A DNA stretch of 64,000 nucleotides, taken from Corynebacterium wankanglinii (lineage in GTDB: Bacteria; Actinomycetota; Actinomycetes; Mycobacteriales; Mycobacteriaceae). Where the stretch lies: the NCBI GenBank assembly GCA_014490595.1, contig CP061031.1:1116001-1180000 (forward strand). Reading direction: 5' to 3'. The notes beneath the pieces were generated by a model. It was not told the DNA's origin, made no database searches, and saw only the letters and a program-made list of their open reading frames with translations. The number at the start of each line of letters is the position of its first letter. Position 1 is the first letter of the stretch. Of the stretch, positions 55,251-64,000 are shown in pieces. Position numbers and translations under genes: made by a program.

Positions 55251-55841
55251 ATGGAGAAGTTCACCACCCACACGGGCGTCGCCGTGCCGCTGACGCGCTC
55301 GAACGTGGACACCGACCAGATCATCCCGGCGCGGTACCTCAAGCGCGTGTCCCGCACTGGCTTTGAAGACGGCCTGTTTTCCAACTGGCGAGAGACGGAG
55401 CCGGGCTTCGTGCTCAACCAGGACGCGTACAGGAACGGTTCCGTGCTGTTTGCTGGCCCGGACTTCGGCACCGGCTCGTCGCGCGAGCATGCGGTGTGGG
55501 CGCTGATGGATTACGGCTTCCGCGCTGTGTTCAGCCCCCGGTTCGCTGACATCTTCCGCGGCAACTCGGGCAAGGCGGGGCTTCTGGCCGCAACCTTGCC
55601 GGAGTCGGACATCGAGCTGATTTGGAAGCACTTGGACCAGCACCCAGGCGATACCGCAACCGTGTCCTTAGAGGACCGCACCGTGACGGTCGGGGACAAC
55701 ACCTTTGCGTTCGAGGTGGACGACTACACGCGCTGGCGGCTCATGGAGGGCCTGGACGATATCGGGCTCACGCTGCGCGACGAGGGCGCCATCGAGGCCT
55801 TTGAAGCACAACGGCCGGCGTTCAAGCCGGCCGTGCGATAG
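55251..55841 (+). CDS. leuD: 3-isopropylmalate dehydratase small subunit
   Basis: 196 residues, swivelling domain partner of Leu[34 protein letters not shown], then [41 protein letters not shown] precedes the ATG. The last codons form a GC-rich hairpin (55811-55832). Confidence 0.96.
   Translation: MEKFTTHTGVAVPLTRSNVDTDQIIPARYLKRVSRTGFEDGLFSNWRETEPGFVLNQDAYRNGSVLFAGPDFGTGSSREHAVWALMDYGFRAVFSPRFADIFRGNSGKAGLLAATLPESDIELIWKHLDQHPGDTATVSLEDRTVTVGDNTFAFEVDDYTRWRLMEGLDDIGLTLRDEGAIEAFEAQRPAFKPAVR
55811..55834. terminator. Hairpin at the leuD 3' end
   Basis: ACGGCCGGC-GTTCAA-GCCGGCCGT, a perfect 9-bp stem inside the final leuD codons without a T-run; may limit read-through between the convergent leuD and YbjN genes. 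Confidence 0.45.
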
Positions 55842-55850
55842 CGCTGGGGA

Positions 55851-56315
55851 TTAGCGCTGCTGCGCCATCGCGTCGAGCTGCTGGATCACCTGCGGCGCGA
55901 ACGCGGTGAGGAAGTCGCGCGATGCGGCCACGACCCCCTGGATGCCGGTGAGCAGGTGGGACTCGAACTGCGTATCCGTGTATCCCCAGTGCCCCGGCAG
56001 ACTGTACGCCGCCCCGAGGGCGGTGATGCCGCGGTTGTCGTCCTTCAGGGCGGTCACAGTCGGGTAGGCCTTGGTGTAGTTGTACTGCTCTACCCACTCG
56101 CGAATCTCCGCGTACCGGTCAGTTCCGATAGCGTCTACGGCCACTGTGGAGATGACGTTCACGTTCGGCTCGATGTGCGCTACCTCTAAGCCGATGCCGG
56201 CAAAGCCGGAGCGGATGGTGAACTCTCCGGCCTCATCGAATTGCCAGCCTTGCTGAGCGAACACATCCTTGACACGTTGGATGGACAGGGGCTGCAAAGT
56301 GTTGGTGGTGCCCAT
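55851..56315 (-). CDS. YbjN-domain protein (downstream member of pair)
   Basis: 154 residues. IQRVKDVFAQQGWQFDEAGEFTIRSGFAGIGLEVAHIEPNVNVISTVAV is the start of a YbjN/type III-chaperone-like fold; the C-terminus is acidic and helical (GVVAASRDFLTAFAPQVIQQLDAMA). YbjN domains are thought to be protein-binding. It follows a second YbjN gene by 3 bases and converges on leuD. Confidence 0.75.
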   Translation of the reverse strand: MGTTNTLQPLSIQRVKDVFAQQGWQFDEAGEFTIRSGFAGIGLEVAHIEPNVNVISTVAVDAIGTDRYAEIREWVEQYNYTKAYPTVTALKDDNRGITALGAAYSLPGHWGYTDTQFESHLLTGIQGVVAASRDFLTAFAPQVIQQLDAMAQQR

Positions 56316-56318
56316 TGG

Positions 56319-56783
56319 TTACGCCTCCTTAGCGCCGTCGGTGAAGGATTCTTCGCGGCCGGGAAAGGCCTCACGTAGCTTGCCAGCAACGTGGTGAATT
56401 GCGGAGAAGAAATACTCGCACATTTCCCGCAGTTGTTCATCGGCGAAGCCGTCGCCGGAGAAAAACGGTGCCTCGACGATTGCGATCGCGGTGCCGTCTG
56501 CCCGCTGCACCGGGTGTACCCGCACGAGCGGTAGGGAGCGGTTGAGGGTGTTTGCAAGCTCGCGTAGCCGCTCTGTGTCCTCGGGGCCGTCCACCACTGC
56601 CATCCAGCGTGACGTCGCTTTAAACCCTTCGTTTTCCACTTCAAAGAAGACAACTAAGCCTGGAAACGCGGTGCGGACCTCGCCGTTGTCCTCGCGGTAG
56701 AACTTTAGGTCGAGCGCCTCCAGGGTAGCGGCGATGCGGTCTTGGGTGACCAGGGGGAATGCGGTCGCGGATGGAGAAGTCAT
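56319..56783 (-). CDS. YbjN-domain protein (upstream member of pair)
   Basis: 154 residues, same fold as the next gene: VTQDRIAATLEALDLKFYREDNGEVRTAFPGLVVFFEVENEG…RWMAVVD and FFSGDGFADEQLREMCEYFFSAIHHVAGKLREAFP. The pair is probably a heterodimer. It lies 20 bases after mutT1 on the same strand, so it may be co-transcribed with it. Confidence 0.75.
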   Translation of the reverse strand: MTSPSATAFPLVTQDRIAATLEALDLKFYREDNGEVRTAFPGLVVFFEVENEGFKATSRWMAVVDGPEDTERLRELANTLNRSLPLVRVHPVQRADGTAIAIVEAPFFSGDGFADEQLREMCEYFFSAIHHVAGKLREAFPGREESFTDGAKEA

Positions 56784-56803
56784 GGGAAACCGTTCCTTTC
56801 TTC

Positions 56804-57823
56804 TTACAGCACCGGTAGTGCGGAGGGGATGTAGTCGGCTCCGGTGAGCTGGCCGTTACTGAAGCTCAGCACCCACACGGAACCTTTCTTGGCGTGGATG
56901 TCGGTGTCGATCGGCAACGTGCCTTGCGCGGAGAGCCAAGCGAGCATGCCGGGAATCACGTCGCCCTGTGCGCACACCACGCTGGTGCCACCTTGGTCTA
57001 CCACGTCCGTGAACGCGCGCTGGGCGCCGACCATATCGGTCAACCACGCCTCGTCGCCGAAGCGCTCGTCAACCGCGACTTCGTATCCGAGCTCGTCGGC
57101 CAACGGTGCGACGGTGGTCTGGCAACGCTCCGGGGCGGCCGAGAAAATCCGCTCGGGGGCGAAGGCGCTGAGCAGTGGCACGAGCATCTCCGATTGCCGG
57201 CGGCCTTTCTTGTCCAGCGGCCGGAGATTATCGTCGCCCGACCATTTCTCGCGGTCATGGGCGCGGGCGTGCCGCACGTACAGGACGCGCGCATCTGCTG
57301 GGGTACGGAAACGCTTCTGCGCCTTGCGTAGCACCTGGCGGTCCAGGTCGTACGTCATCAGCTCGACGGCCTGGTCGAAGGGGAGCCAGCGGATCTCGTC
57401 GACCTCGTCGTTTGGGACGAACTCGCCGCCGGTGACCTCGCCCGTCCAGTAGTAGACCACCTTCGTGGTCTTCTTCACCGGGTAGACGGTCTTGCCCAGC
57501 ATTTTGCCCAGGCGTACGTCGAACCCTGTTTCTTCCTTGATCTCGCGCACCGCGGTTTGGATCAGGGATTCGTCTGGATCGACCTTGCCTTTCGCAAGGG
57601 ACCAGTCGTCGTAGTGGGGGCGGTGGATGCAGGCAACTTCCACGGATTCCGGAGCGCGTAAGTCCCCGCGCCACAGCACCGCGCCGGCGGCGAGGGTGGT
57701 GCGCTTGAACTCGTTGTGCGGACGGTTCGGGATCTCCTGTAAACGCCCGGTGAGAAACATCTCGCCGTGAGTGTCCTTGTCCTGCTCGTGCAGATGGCCG
57801 TTGTTATTAGGCATAGGTTCCAT
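56804..57823 (-). CDS. mutT1: Nudix hydrolase with C-terminal histidine phosphatase domain (MutT1 type)
   Basis: 339 residues. N-terminal Nudix domain with the full box GKVDPDESLIQTAVREIKEETGF (about 79-101), and C-terminal histidine phosphatase domain with VLYVRHARAHDREKW (RHG-like motif as RHA) and FSAAPERCQTTVAPL. MutT1 in mycobacteria hydrolyses 8-oxo-dGTP, 8-oxo-GTP or Ap4A-type nucleotides. Divergent from gpsA. Confidence 0.88.
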   Translation of the reverse strand: MEPMPNNNGHLHEQDKDTHGEMFLTGRLQEIPNRPHNEFKRTTLAAGAVLWRGDLRAPESVEVACIHRPHYDDWSLAKGKVDPDESLIQTAVREIKEETGFDVRLGKMLGKTVYPVKKTTKVVYYWTGEVTGGEFVPNDEVDEIRWLPFDQAVELMTYDLDRQVLRKAQKRFRTPADARVLYVRHARAHDREKWSGDDNLRPLDKKGRRQSEMLVPLLSAFAPERIFSAAPERCQTTVAPLADELGYEVAVDERFGDEAWLTDMVGAQRAFTDVVDQGGTSVVCAQGDVIPGMLAWLSAQGTLPIDTDIHAKKGSVWVLSFSNGQLTGADYIPSALPVL

Positions 57824-57904
57824 TGTGTCGCACAGTTGGCGGGCGCGCTACGTCCGGGCGGGGTGGTACGTTGTAGCGGTTGAAAACGCTGGGAGGTCGC
57901 ACGC

Positions 57905-58903
57905 ATGGTCAACGTGACAGTTCTGGGCGCTGGTTCTTGGGGGACCACTCTTGCAAAAGTCTTCGCAGACGCAGGCAACCCCGTTGCCCTCTGGGCGCGT
58001 AGGGAAAGCCTCGCACGAACCATCCAAGACACCGGTGAGAACCCCGAGTACCTGCCCGGTATCACCCTCCCGCCGGCGGTTCGCGCCACCTCCGACGCTG
58101 CAGACGCGCTCCGCGGTGCCGCCATTGCAGTCTTTGGCGTGCCCAGCCAAACTATGCGCGACAACCTCATGGATTGGGCGCCGCACCTGCCGGGCGACGC
58201 CACGCTCGTTTCTATCTCCAAGGGCGTGGAAACTGGCACGCACATGCGCATGAGCGAGATCATCGCCGAGGTCACAGGGGCGGAGAATGAGCGCATTGCG
58301 GTGCTGAGTGGGCCCAACCTGTCGCGCGAGATTGCTGAGGAGCAGCCCGCAGCCACGGTCATCGCCTGCGCCAACGAAAACCGCGCCAAGCTCGTCCAAG
58401 CTGCCTGCGCGACGGGCTACCTGCGCCCGTACACCAATACCGACGTGGTGGGCTGCGAGATCGGCGGCGCCATCAAAAACGTCATCGCACTCGCGTGCGG
58501 CATGGCGGCCGGACAGGGGCTGGGCGACAACACCCTGGCAACGCTTATCACCCGGGGTCTCGCGGAAACGACGCGCCTCGGTACTGCGCTCGGCGCAGAT
58601 TCCCGCACGTTCGCTGGGCTCGCCGGAATGGGCGACCTCGTGGCCACCTGCGCCTCACCGCTGTCGCGCAACCGCACGTTCGGTGCCGCGCTGGGCCAAG
58701 GCGCAACCATCGACGAGGCCCGCGCCGCCACAAAGGGGCAGGTGGCGGAGGGCGTCGTGTCGTCGCGCAGCATCTTCCAGCTGGCGGCGGAACACGCGGT
58801 GGAGGTGCCGATCACCCAGGCCGTCTACGCGGTGTGCCACGAAGGCATGCGCGTCTCCGACGCCGTCGCGGCGCTGATGGGGCGCAGCAAGAAAGCAGAG
58901 TAG
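57905..58903 (+). CDS. gpsA: Glycerol-3-phosphate dehydrogenase (NAD(P)+)
   Basis: Makes sn-glycerol 3-phosphate for phospholipid synthesis. 332 residues. N-terminal [19 protein letters not shown] nucleotide motif, [35 protein letters not shown], and the C-terminal catalytic [21 protein letters not shown], then [28 protein letters not shown] ribosome site 10 bases before ATG 57905. ddl follows after 21 bases. Confidence 0.96.
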   Translation: MVNVTVLGAGSWGTTLAKVFADAGNPVALWARRESLARTIQDTGENPEYLPGITLPPAVRATSDAADALRGAAIAVFGVPSQTMRDNLMDWAPHLPGDATLVSISKGVETGTHMRMSEIIAEVTGAENERIAVLSGPNLSREIAEEQPAATVIACANENRAKLVQAACATGYLRPYTNTDVVGCEIGGAIKNVIALACGMAAGQGLGDNTLATLITRGLAETTRLGTALGADSRTFAGLAGMGDLVATCASPLSRNRTFGAALGQGATIDEARAATKGQVAEGVVSSRSIFQLAAEHAVEVPITQAVYAVCHEGMRVSDAVAALMGRSKKAE

Positions 58904-58924
58904 CGGGCTGTAGGCTGTCCCTCC

Positions 58925-59965
58925 GTGATCCGCATTGCTGTTTTGTACGGTGGCATGTCCACCGAGCACTCCATTTCCTGCATCTCCGCCGACTCGGTGA
59001 TGGCGCATATGCCCAGCGAGTACGAGGTGTTTCCCATCGGCATCACGCAAGACGGCGTGTGGGTTGAGGGTGCGACCAACCCGGCGGAGGGGGCGGAGCT
59101 GCCCGTCGTCACGCATGGGCGCGAAGTCGCACTTTCACTCAACCCGCAGCGCAGGGGCGTGCTTTACGACGTCACCTCCGGCGAGACCCTCACCACCGTC
59201 GACGCAGTCTTCCCGGTGCTGCACGGCAAGTACGGCGAGGACGGCACGGTGCAGGGTCTGCTGGAGCTGGCCGGAGTGCCGTACGTGGGACCGGGTGTGC
59301 TGGCGTCCGCGTGCGGGATGGATAAGGAATACACCAAGAAGCTCGTGGCCGCGGCGGGGATACCCGTCACCCGCGAGGTGATTGTTGACCACGCCCGGGA
59401 CCTCACAGAGGTTGAACGCGAGCACCTTGGCCTGCCGGTGTTTGTCAAGCCCGCGAACGGTGGCTCTTCCATCGGCGTGTCCAAGGTGACTAGCTGGGAT
59501 GATCTTCCGGCCGCGGTGGAGCTGGCGCTGGAGTCCGACGGCAAGGTCATCGTCGAGGCGGAGCTCGTCGGCGACGAGGTGGAGGTCGGCGTGCTGGAGC
59601 GGCCCGACGGCACCGTGGCAGCGTCCGTGCCCGCCAAACTCAACGGCACCGAGGACTCCGCGGAGGGATTCTACGGGTTTGAAACGAAGTACCTGGAAGA
59701 AGGCGTGACCGCCACCATCCCTGCGCCGTACTCGGACGAGCTGATTGGGCAGTTGCAGGACATGGCCGTGACCTGCTTCAATGCGCTTAACTGCAAGTCG
59801 CTGGCGCGGGTGGATTTCTTCGTCACCGACAACGGGCCGGTGCTCAACGAGGTCAACACCATGCCCGGGTTCACTGCGATTTCCATGTACCCGCAGGTGT
59901 GGGGGGCCACCGGGGTGGAGTACCCGGAGCTTTTAGACACGCTGATCCGCACCGCGCTGCGGTAG
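58925..59965 (+). CDS. ddl: D-alanine--D-alanine ligase
   Basis: ATP-grasp ligase of peptidoglycan precursor synthesis. 346 residues. IRIAVLYGGMSTEHSISCISA, FPVLHGKYGEDGTVQGLLELAGVPYVGPGVLASACGMDKEYTKKL, VFVKPANGGSSIGVSKV and the Mg-binding ARVDFFVTDNGPVLNEVNTMPGFT are all in place. GTG 58925 is chosen by homology; TAGGCT 8 bases upstream suggests a separate leaderless promoter. Confidence 0.97.
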   Translation: MIRIAVLYGGMSTEHSISCISADSVMAHMPSEYEVFPIGITQDGVWVEGATNPAEGAELPVVTHGREVALSLNPQRRGVLYDVTSGETLTTVDAVFPVLHGKYGEDGTVQGLLELAGVPYVGPGVLASACGMDKEYTKKLVAAAGIPVTREVIVDHARDLTEVEREHLGLPVFVKPANGGSSIGVSKVTSWDDLPAAVELALESDGKVIVEAELVGDEVEVGVLERPDGTVAASVPAKLNGTEDSAEGFYGFETKYLEEGVTATIPAPYSDELIGQLQDMAVTCFNALNCKSLARVDFFVTDNGPVLNEVNTMPGFTAISMYPQVWGATGVEYPELLDTLIRTALR

Positions 59966-59971
59966 GTATCG

Positions 59972-59989
59972 CGCTCCCGCCCGGGAGCG
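59972..59989. terminator. Hairpin between ddl and the DUF3515 gene
   Basis: CGCTCCC-GCCC-GGGAGCG, 7 pairs, no T-run; lies in the 47-base gap between two convergent genes. Confidence 0.4.
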
Positions 59990-60012
59990 GGCGAGAGCGT
60001 CGGGAGGCGCCG

Positions 60013-60941
60013 CTACTGTTCCGCGGTGTGCTCAGCGACGAGGTTGGTCAGATTGGTAATCGCCTCGTTACTCTCCACCTGGGGAGGGACGCCGCCACCT
60101 GCACGTCGCGCCCCATGGCGTACCAGGTGGACGCGGTGGTGCCGTTGGCCAGCTTGACGTCTTCGAACCAGGGGATGCCGTTGACCTGGTCGAGGCGCGC
60201 GCCGGGGCCGTAGTTCTCTGGCGCGGCCACGCCGCAGCGCAGCACAATTGCGTCTTGGCCAGGCGCGGACCACGCGACGGTGTGCGGGCTGCGCGCATCG
60301 ACGCGGGTGTAGCCGTCAGCGATGGAATCGGGGGCCGCGGCGATGAGCGCGTCGCACGTGCCAGCATCACCGGCCGGTGCCAGGTCAGCTAGCGGCGCGG
60401 GGCGCTGTTGCGGGGCGGGCCCGGTGAGAGTGCCGGTGGGCAGCGCAGAGAGCGGTGGGATACCGTCAGCCAGCTGGGTCACATCCGCAGTGACGGCCAA
60501 AATCGGCGAGCGGTCCACCGTGTACCACGTGGCAAGGGAGGAGCCGGGGGTCAAATCGTTCACCTGCAGCCAGCGGGTACCGTCCGCATCTTCAGTGGAC
60601 GCGTATGGGGTGTACTGGGCGGGAGCGTCCACCCCGCAGCGCAGGGTGATGCGCTCGGTGGAGGAGGCCTGCCACGCGGCGGCTCCCGCTGGCGCCGGCT
60701 CGGCCAACTCGGCGCGCTTGAGCCCGGCGAGGGTGGCCGGGAGGTCGTCGATAAGCTGCGCGCACTCTGGTGTTTGCGCGTCTGGTGCCGGAAGCTCCGT
60801 CATCGCGACCGGCTGCAGGGCGACGCGGTTGAAATACACGCGGGCGCCTACCAGCACGCCGAGGACCAGCAGCACCGCCAGCCCAAGGCTTACGTAGATG
60901 GTGGTGCGGTTAATCTGTGGGTCGTGCGCCGTGGAACTCAT
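60013..60941 (-). pseudogene. DUF3515 membrane-anchored protein, one apparent frameshift near the 3' end
   Basis: N-terminal helix (TTIYVSLGLAVLLVLGVLVGARVYF, about 12-36), then two repeats of a domain with a Cys and an RCG motif: TPECAQLIDDLPATLAGL…ITLRCGVDAP and GTCDALIAAAPDSIADGYTRV…IVLRCGVAAP, each ending …TWYTVDRS or …TWYAMGRD. The frame is lost at the G4 run 60081-60084; with one more base it continues ASLPPQVESNEAITNLTNLVAEHTAEQ to 60013. Function unknown. The gene always lies between ddl and thiL in corynebacteria. TACAGT is 7 bases before the ATG. Confidence 0.82.
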
Positions 60942-60974
60942 GGCGGCAACTGTAGTGAAAGGGCTGGCGAGGAC

Positions 60975-61937
60975 GTGATTGAGACAGGCTTTCCCACCGG
61001 CGGGCCGACGCTGCGCGAGCTCGGCGAACGCGACGTAATCAAGCGCATCCGCGCCCAAGCCCCGTCCGCGGTGAATGGCGACGACGCGGCAGTGCTGGCA
61101 CCTCCAACCCCGAACTCGCGAGTCGTGGCGGCCACCGACATGCTCGTGCAGGGCCGCCACTTCACCTCCGACACAAGCACGCCGTACTTCGTTGGGCGCA
61201 AAGCCGCGCTGCAGAACTTCGCCGACATCGAGGCTATGGGTGCACGCCCAATCGCAGCGCTGTTGGCGGTATCCGCCCACCCTGACATGCCGGTTGTAGT
61301 GATGGAGGAGATCGCCCGGGGAGTAGGCGACATGGCCTCGGACTACGCCTGCGAGCTCGTCGGCGGGGATGTGACCAGCGGCGATGAGTTGGTTTTGTCG
61401 GTGACCGCCATCGGCGCGCTCGGCGGCAATCGTCCGCCGCTGACCCTTGCTGGTGCGCGCCCGGGCCACCGCGTCATCGCCCACGGACGCATCGGCTACT
61501 CCGCCGCTGGCCTCGCGCTGCTGCAGGCGGGAGTTGCGGTCCCGCCAGCCTTAGAGCCGCTGGTAGCAGCCCACCAGGTACCGCAGCTGACCCCGGGCCG
61601 GGGAGTGGTCGCGCGCGCTGCCGGGGCGTGTTCCATGACGGACAATTCCGATGGCTTGATCCGCGATATCTCCCAGATCGCGGAAGTATCCGGCGTTGGG
61701 ATAGATCTCGCCTCCAACGCCCTAACGCCCGATGCGCTGCTGCGCGAAGCGGGCGAACTCCTCCACATCGACCCGTGGGAGTGGGTGCTCGGCGGCGGGG
61801 AGGACCACACGCTGGTGGGCACTATCGAGGGGTCTGCGCCAGTGGGCTTTCGCTCCATCGGCACGGTTTCGCGGAAACAGGGAGTGCGTATCGACGGCGC
61901 GGAGCCCGCCACCGCCCGCGGATGGGAGAGCTTCTGA
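60975..61937 (+). CDS. thiL: Thiamine-monophosphate kinase
   Basis: Phosphorylates thiamine monophosphate to the diphosphate cofactor. 320 residues. [91 protein letters not shown] and [13 protein letters not shown] 60975 is chosen at the start of homology. The last base of the stop is the first base of the ung start (TGATG). Confidence 0.93.
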   Translation: MIETGFPTGGPTLRELGERDVIKRIRAQAPSAVNGDDAAVLAPPTPNSRVVAATDMLVQGRHFTSDTSTPYFVGRKAALQNFADIEAMGARPIAALLAVSAHPDMPVVVMEEIARGVGDMASDYACELVGGDVTSGDELVLSVTAIGALGGNRPPLTLAGARPGHRVIAHGRIGYSAAGLALLQAGVAVPPALEPLVAAHQVPQLTPGRGVVARAAGACSMTDNSDGLIRDISQIAEVSGVGIDLASNALTPDALLREAGELLHIDPWEWVLGGGEDHTLVGTIEGSAPVGFRSIGTVSRKQGVRIDGAEPATARGWESF

Positions 61938-62578
61938 TGCTGCCGGTGCACGATTCGTGGCAGGAACCGCTCGCCCCTGTAGAAGACCAGATTCACGCGA
62001 TGGGGGATTTCCTCCGCGCGCAGGGGGAGTACCTGCCGCGCGGCCACGACATCCTGCGCGCGTTCGCCGACCCCTTCGACGATGTGCGGGTGCTCATCGT
62101 TGGCCAGGACCCGTACCCCACCCCGGGCCACCCGATGGGTTTGGCGTTTTCCACACAACCTGGTGTTGCGCCGCCGCGCTCGCTGGTGAACATCTACAAA
62201 GAGCTCGAGGCGGACATCGGCGTGCCGCCGCGCGCAGACGGGGACTTAAGCTCCTGGTCGAAACAGGGGATTCTCCTGCTCAACCGGGTGCTTACCGTGC
62301 GTCCAGGCAAACCCGCCTCACACCGCGGCAAGGGGTGGGAGGCGGTCACGCAGGCCGCCATCGAAGCGCTCGTGCTTCGCGACGCTCCGTTGGTGGCCAT
62401 CCTCTGGGGCCGCGACGCGCAGACTGCCGCGAAATTTCTGGGCGATACACCGCGCATTGAGTCAGCCCACCCCTCGCCACTGTCAGCGTCCCGAGGGTTC
62501 TTCGGCTCCCGGCCGTTCTCGCGGGCGAACCAGGCACTGGAGGCCATGGGTGCCCAGCCAGTGAACTGGGCGCTGTAA
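61937..62578 (+). CDS. ung: Uracil-DNA glycosylase (family 1)
   Basis: Removes uracil from DNA. 213 residues, slightly short. Catalytic motif [18 protein letters not shown] (the usual H after PY is P, as in other mycolata), [18 protein letters not shown] and the minor-groove loop [19 protein letters not shown]. Coupled to thiL by TGATG overlap. It is the second uracil/mismatch glycosylase in the window besides mug. Confidence 0.93.
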   Translation: MLPVHDSWQEPLAPVEDQIHAMGDFLRAQGEYLPRGHDILRAFADPFDDVRVLIVGQDPYPTPGHPMGLAFSTQPGVAPPRSLVNIYKELEADIGVPPRADGDLSSWSKQGILLLNRVLTVRPGKPASHRGKGWEAVTQAAIEALVLRDAPLVAILWGRDAQTAAKFLGDTPRIESAHPSPLSASRGFFGSRPFSRANQALEAMGAQPVNWAL

Positions 62579-62602
62579 GCAGACCCTGTAAACTCTCCCA
62601 GC

Positions 62603-64000
62603 ATGTCTGTATCTCCGCTCGCTGACGGCCCAAGCCTTCTCGCTTGGGCTCGTCGCGCAGCTGGCGAGCTGGAACGCAAGCGGGCTGAGATCAACGAACT
62701 CAACGTGTTCCCGGTGCCCGACGGCGATACGGGCTCCAACATGGCGCACACCATGGCCGCGGCGGTGGAGGAAGCATCCGCACTCCCCGCAGAAGCGGGC
62801 CTGGCCGACGTCGCCGAAGCACTGGCCGTCGGTGCTGTTCGCGGCGCGCGCGGCAACTCCGGCGTGGTGCTATCCCAGGTGCTCCGCGGGTTCGCTCAGG
62901 CCGCCCACTACGGCGAGTCTGAAGGGGAGATGCTCGCCATAGCCCTGACCAACGCAGTCGGTTTTGTGGACCGCGCGATTGCAGATCCGGTCGAGGGCAC
63001 CATCATCTCCGTGCTGCGCGCCGCAGCCGACGCTGCGCGGGGTGCCGTCGGGAGCCGCGTGGGCAGCGTCGCCGCGGCCGCGACGCAAGCTGCGCGCGAG
63101 GCATTGGAGATGACGCGGACACAGCTGCCAGCGTTGCGCGAGGCAGGCGTCGTGGACGCGGGTGGCGCAGGTCTCCTCGCGGTACTGGAGACGTTGACGG
63201 ACGGGCAACCGGGGGAGAGGGAACCGAAGGACGTCGATTGGCATGGTGCCGAAAGCCACGGCACGGAGGCCGAACTGGAAGTGATGTTTGACTTCCGCGG
63301 CGACCTCGACGCACTCCAAGGACGGCTCGAAGACATGGGCGACAGCCTGATCATCGCGCGCATCAGCGATACCGACGGCAGAGTGCACATCCACTCCCGC
63401 GAAGCCGGAAACGTTATCGAGGAAGCCTTCGCCTCCGGCGCGGTGTCGCACCTCCGCTTAGAAGTCCTGCCGAGCCTGCTACCGGCAGGCCAACCCGAGC
63501 GGCTCATCATCGCAGTCACACCCCCGGCTCCGTAACCTCGCTTTACGCCGCGTCTGGCGCAGTCACTGTCGCGCCGGGCCGGAATGTGGCCGCCACGATG
63601 CTCGACGCGATTACCCGCTCCGGCAGCGATGAGGTCATTGTGCTGCCCAACGGCCAGCTGAGCAACGCCGAGCTGGCCGAAGTGGAGCACGCTGTCCGCG
63701 CTGTCGAACAAACCATCACCATCTTGCCCACGGTGCGGCTGGTTTCCGGGATCGCGGCGCTGTCCGTCCACGATCCCGCGCAGCCGCTAGCCACAGCGGC
63801 ATTCACCATGTCTGAGGCGGCCGGGGAGATGCGCACCGCGTTGGCGTTTCGGGCGCAAAAGGGAGCGCTCACACTCAGCGGCGCCGTGGCGAAGGGAGAT
63901 GTGGTGGTCACCTCCCGCGGCGAGCACATGCTGGTGGCGGACGAGCCGATGGAAGCTGTTGAGCGCGCCTGCCGCCGTCTATTAGAGCACGGTGGCGAGC
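62603..64000 (+). pseudogene. DAK-domain (FakA/YloV-like) protein, one apparent frameshift, runs off the window
   Basis: Two-domain protein related to dihydroxyacetone kinase and fatty-acid kinase FakA. DakL-type domain with ELNVFPVPDGDTGSNMAHTM, GARGNSGVVLSQVLRGF, RAAADAARGAV and REAGVVDAGGAGLLAVLE. A middle domain follows with LEVMFDFRGDLDALQGRLEDMGDSLIIARI. At 63521-63525 a C is missing from a C run; with it VTPPGSVTSLYAASGAVTVAPG…EVIVLPNGQLSNAELAEVEHA…TMSEAAGEMRTALAF continues to the window edge. As sequenced it stops at 63535. TAAACT stands 8 bases before ATG 62603. Confidence 0.82.

Noticed and set aside
53766..55643. Long open frame (625 codons) on the minus strand
   Set aside because: Antisense of leuC and leuD; biased His/Arg/Val composition, no family resemblance.

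Overview
The window is a high-GC chromosomal segment of a Corynebacterium or close mycolic-acid relative. The conserved order supports this: gatB, ilvD with a PH-domain protein then ilvBNC, serA, leuB, gltX with tRNA-Gln and tRNA-Glu, an IclR regulator (LtbR type) divergent from leuCD, then a mutT1-type gene, gpsA, ddl, a DUF3515 gene, thiL, ung and a DAK-type gene. An ilvBNC leader peptide, a mycolyltransferase-like esterase, and many genes whose only visible start signal is a -10-like TANNNT box 6-8 bases before ATG/GTG (leaderless transcripts) fit the same group. There is no CRISPR array, rRNA or replication origin.

Layout. 0-5.6 kb: an MFS exporter, pfkA, and two copies of a two-gene module (membrane-anchored protein plus PrsW-type membrane protease) flanking a mug/TDG glycosylase gene. 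5.7-9.9 kb: a GNAT remnant, nadA-nadC, a bile-acid-symporter remnant and gatB. 9.9-11.7 kb: a complete IS30-family element. 11.7-16.6 kb: a YkvI-like transporter, a DoxX-like protein and ilvD, all broken by indels, then an intact PH-domain protein. 16.6-20.4 kb: attenuator-controlled ilvBN and ilvC. 20.5-28.4 kb: an anchored Thr-rich protein, a CDF metal exporter, a DUF262 protein, two related lipoproteins, a short serA and leuB. 28.5-33.9 kb: an exonuclease remnant, an FAH-family hydrolase, isochorismate synthase, a secreted esterase, gltX and two tRNAs.

33.9-53 kb is a hypervariable accessory region between gltX/tRNA and ltbR-leuCD. It holds a mycolyltransferase-like esterase between two near-identical tRNA-Glu genes; a three-gene cluster (PhzF, SbnA/cysteine-synthase-like enzyme, and an NAD/FAD-domain plus PLP-decarboxylase fusion) that looks like a small amino-acid or metallophore-precursor pathway; two divergent secreted phosphatases; two YhgE/Pip membrane proteins; AftD-like remnants; and a lower-GC secreted protease pair. 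Shreds of a second copy of the three-gene cluster lie scattered in the same order from 44.03 to 53.03 kb, separated by the YhgE genes, the protease genes and the AftD pieces. 53-64 kb returns to conserved core genes.

A technical point colours the reading. At least ten genes are interrupted by single-base indels, most of them one missing base in a run of G or C. The residues on either side remain well conserved and several interrupted genes are normally important (ilvD, the DAK gene, the DUF3515 gene). Many of these 'pseudogenes' may therefore be base-calling errors. By contrast the GNAT, BASS, PhzF, SbnA, AftD and exonuclease fragments are true deletions or truncations.
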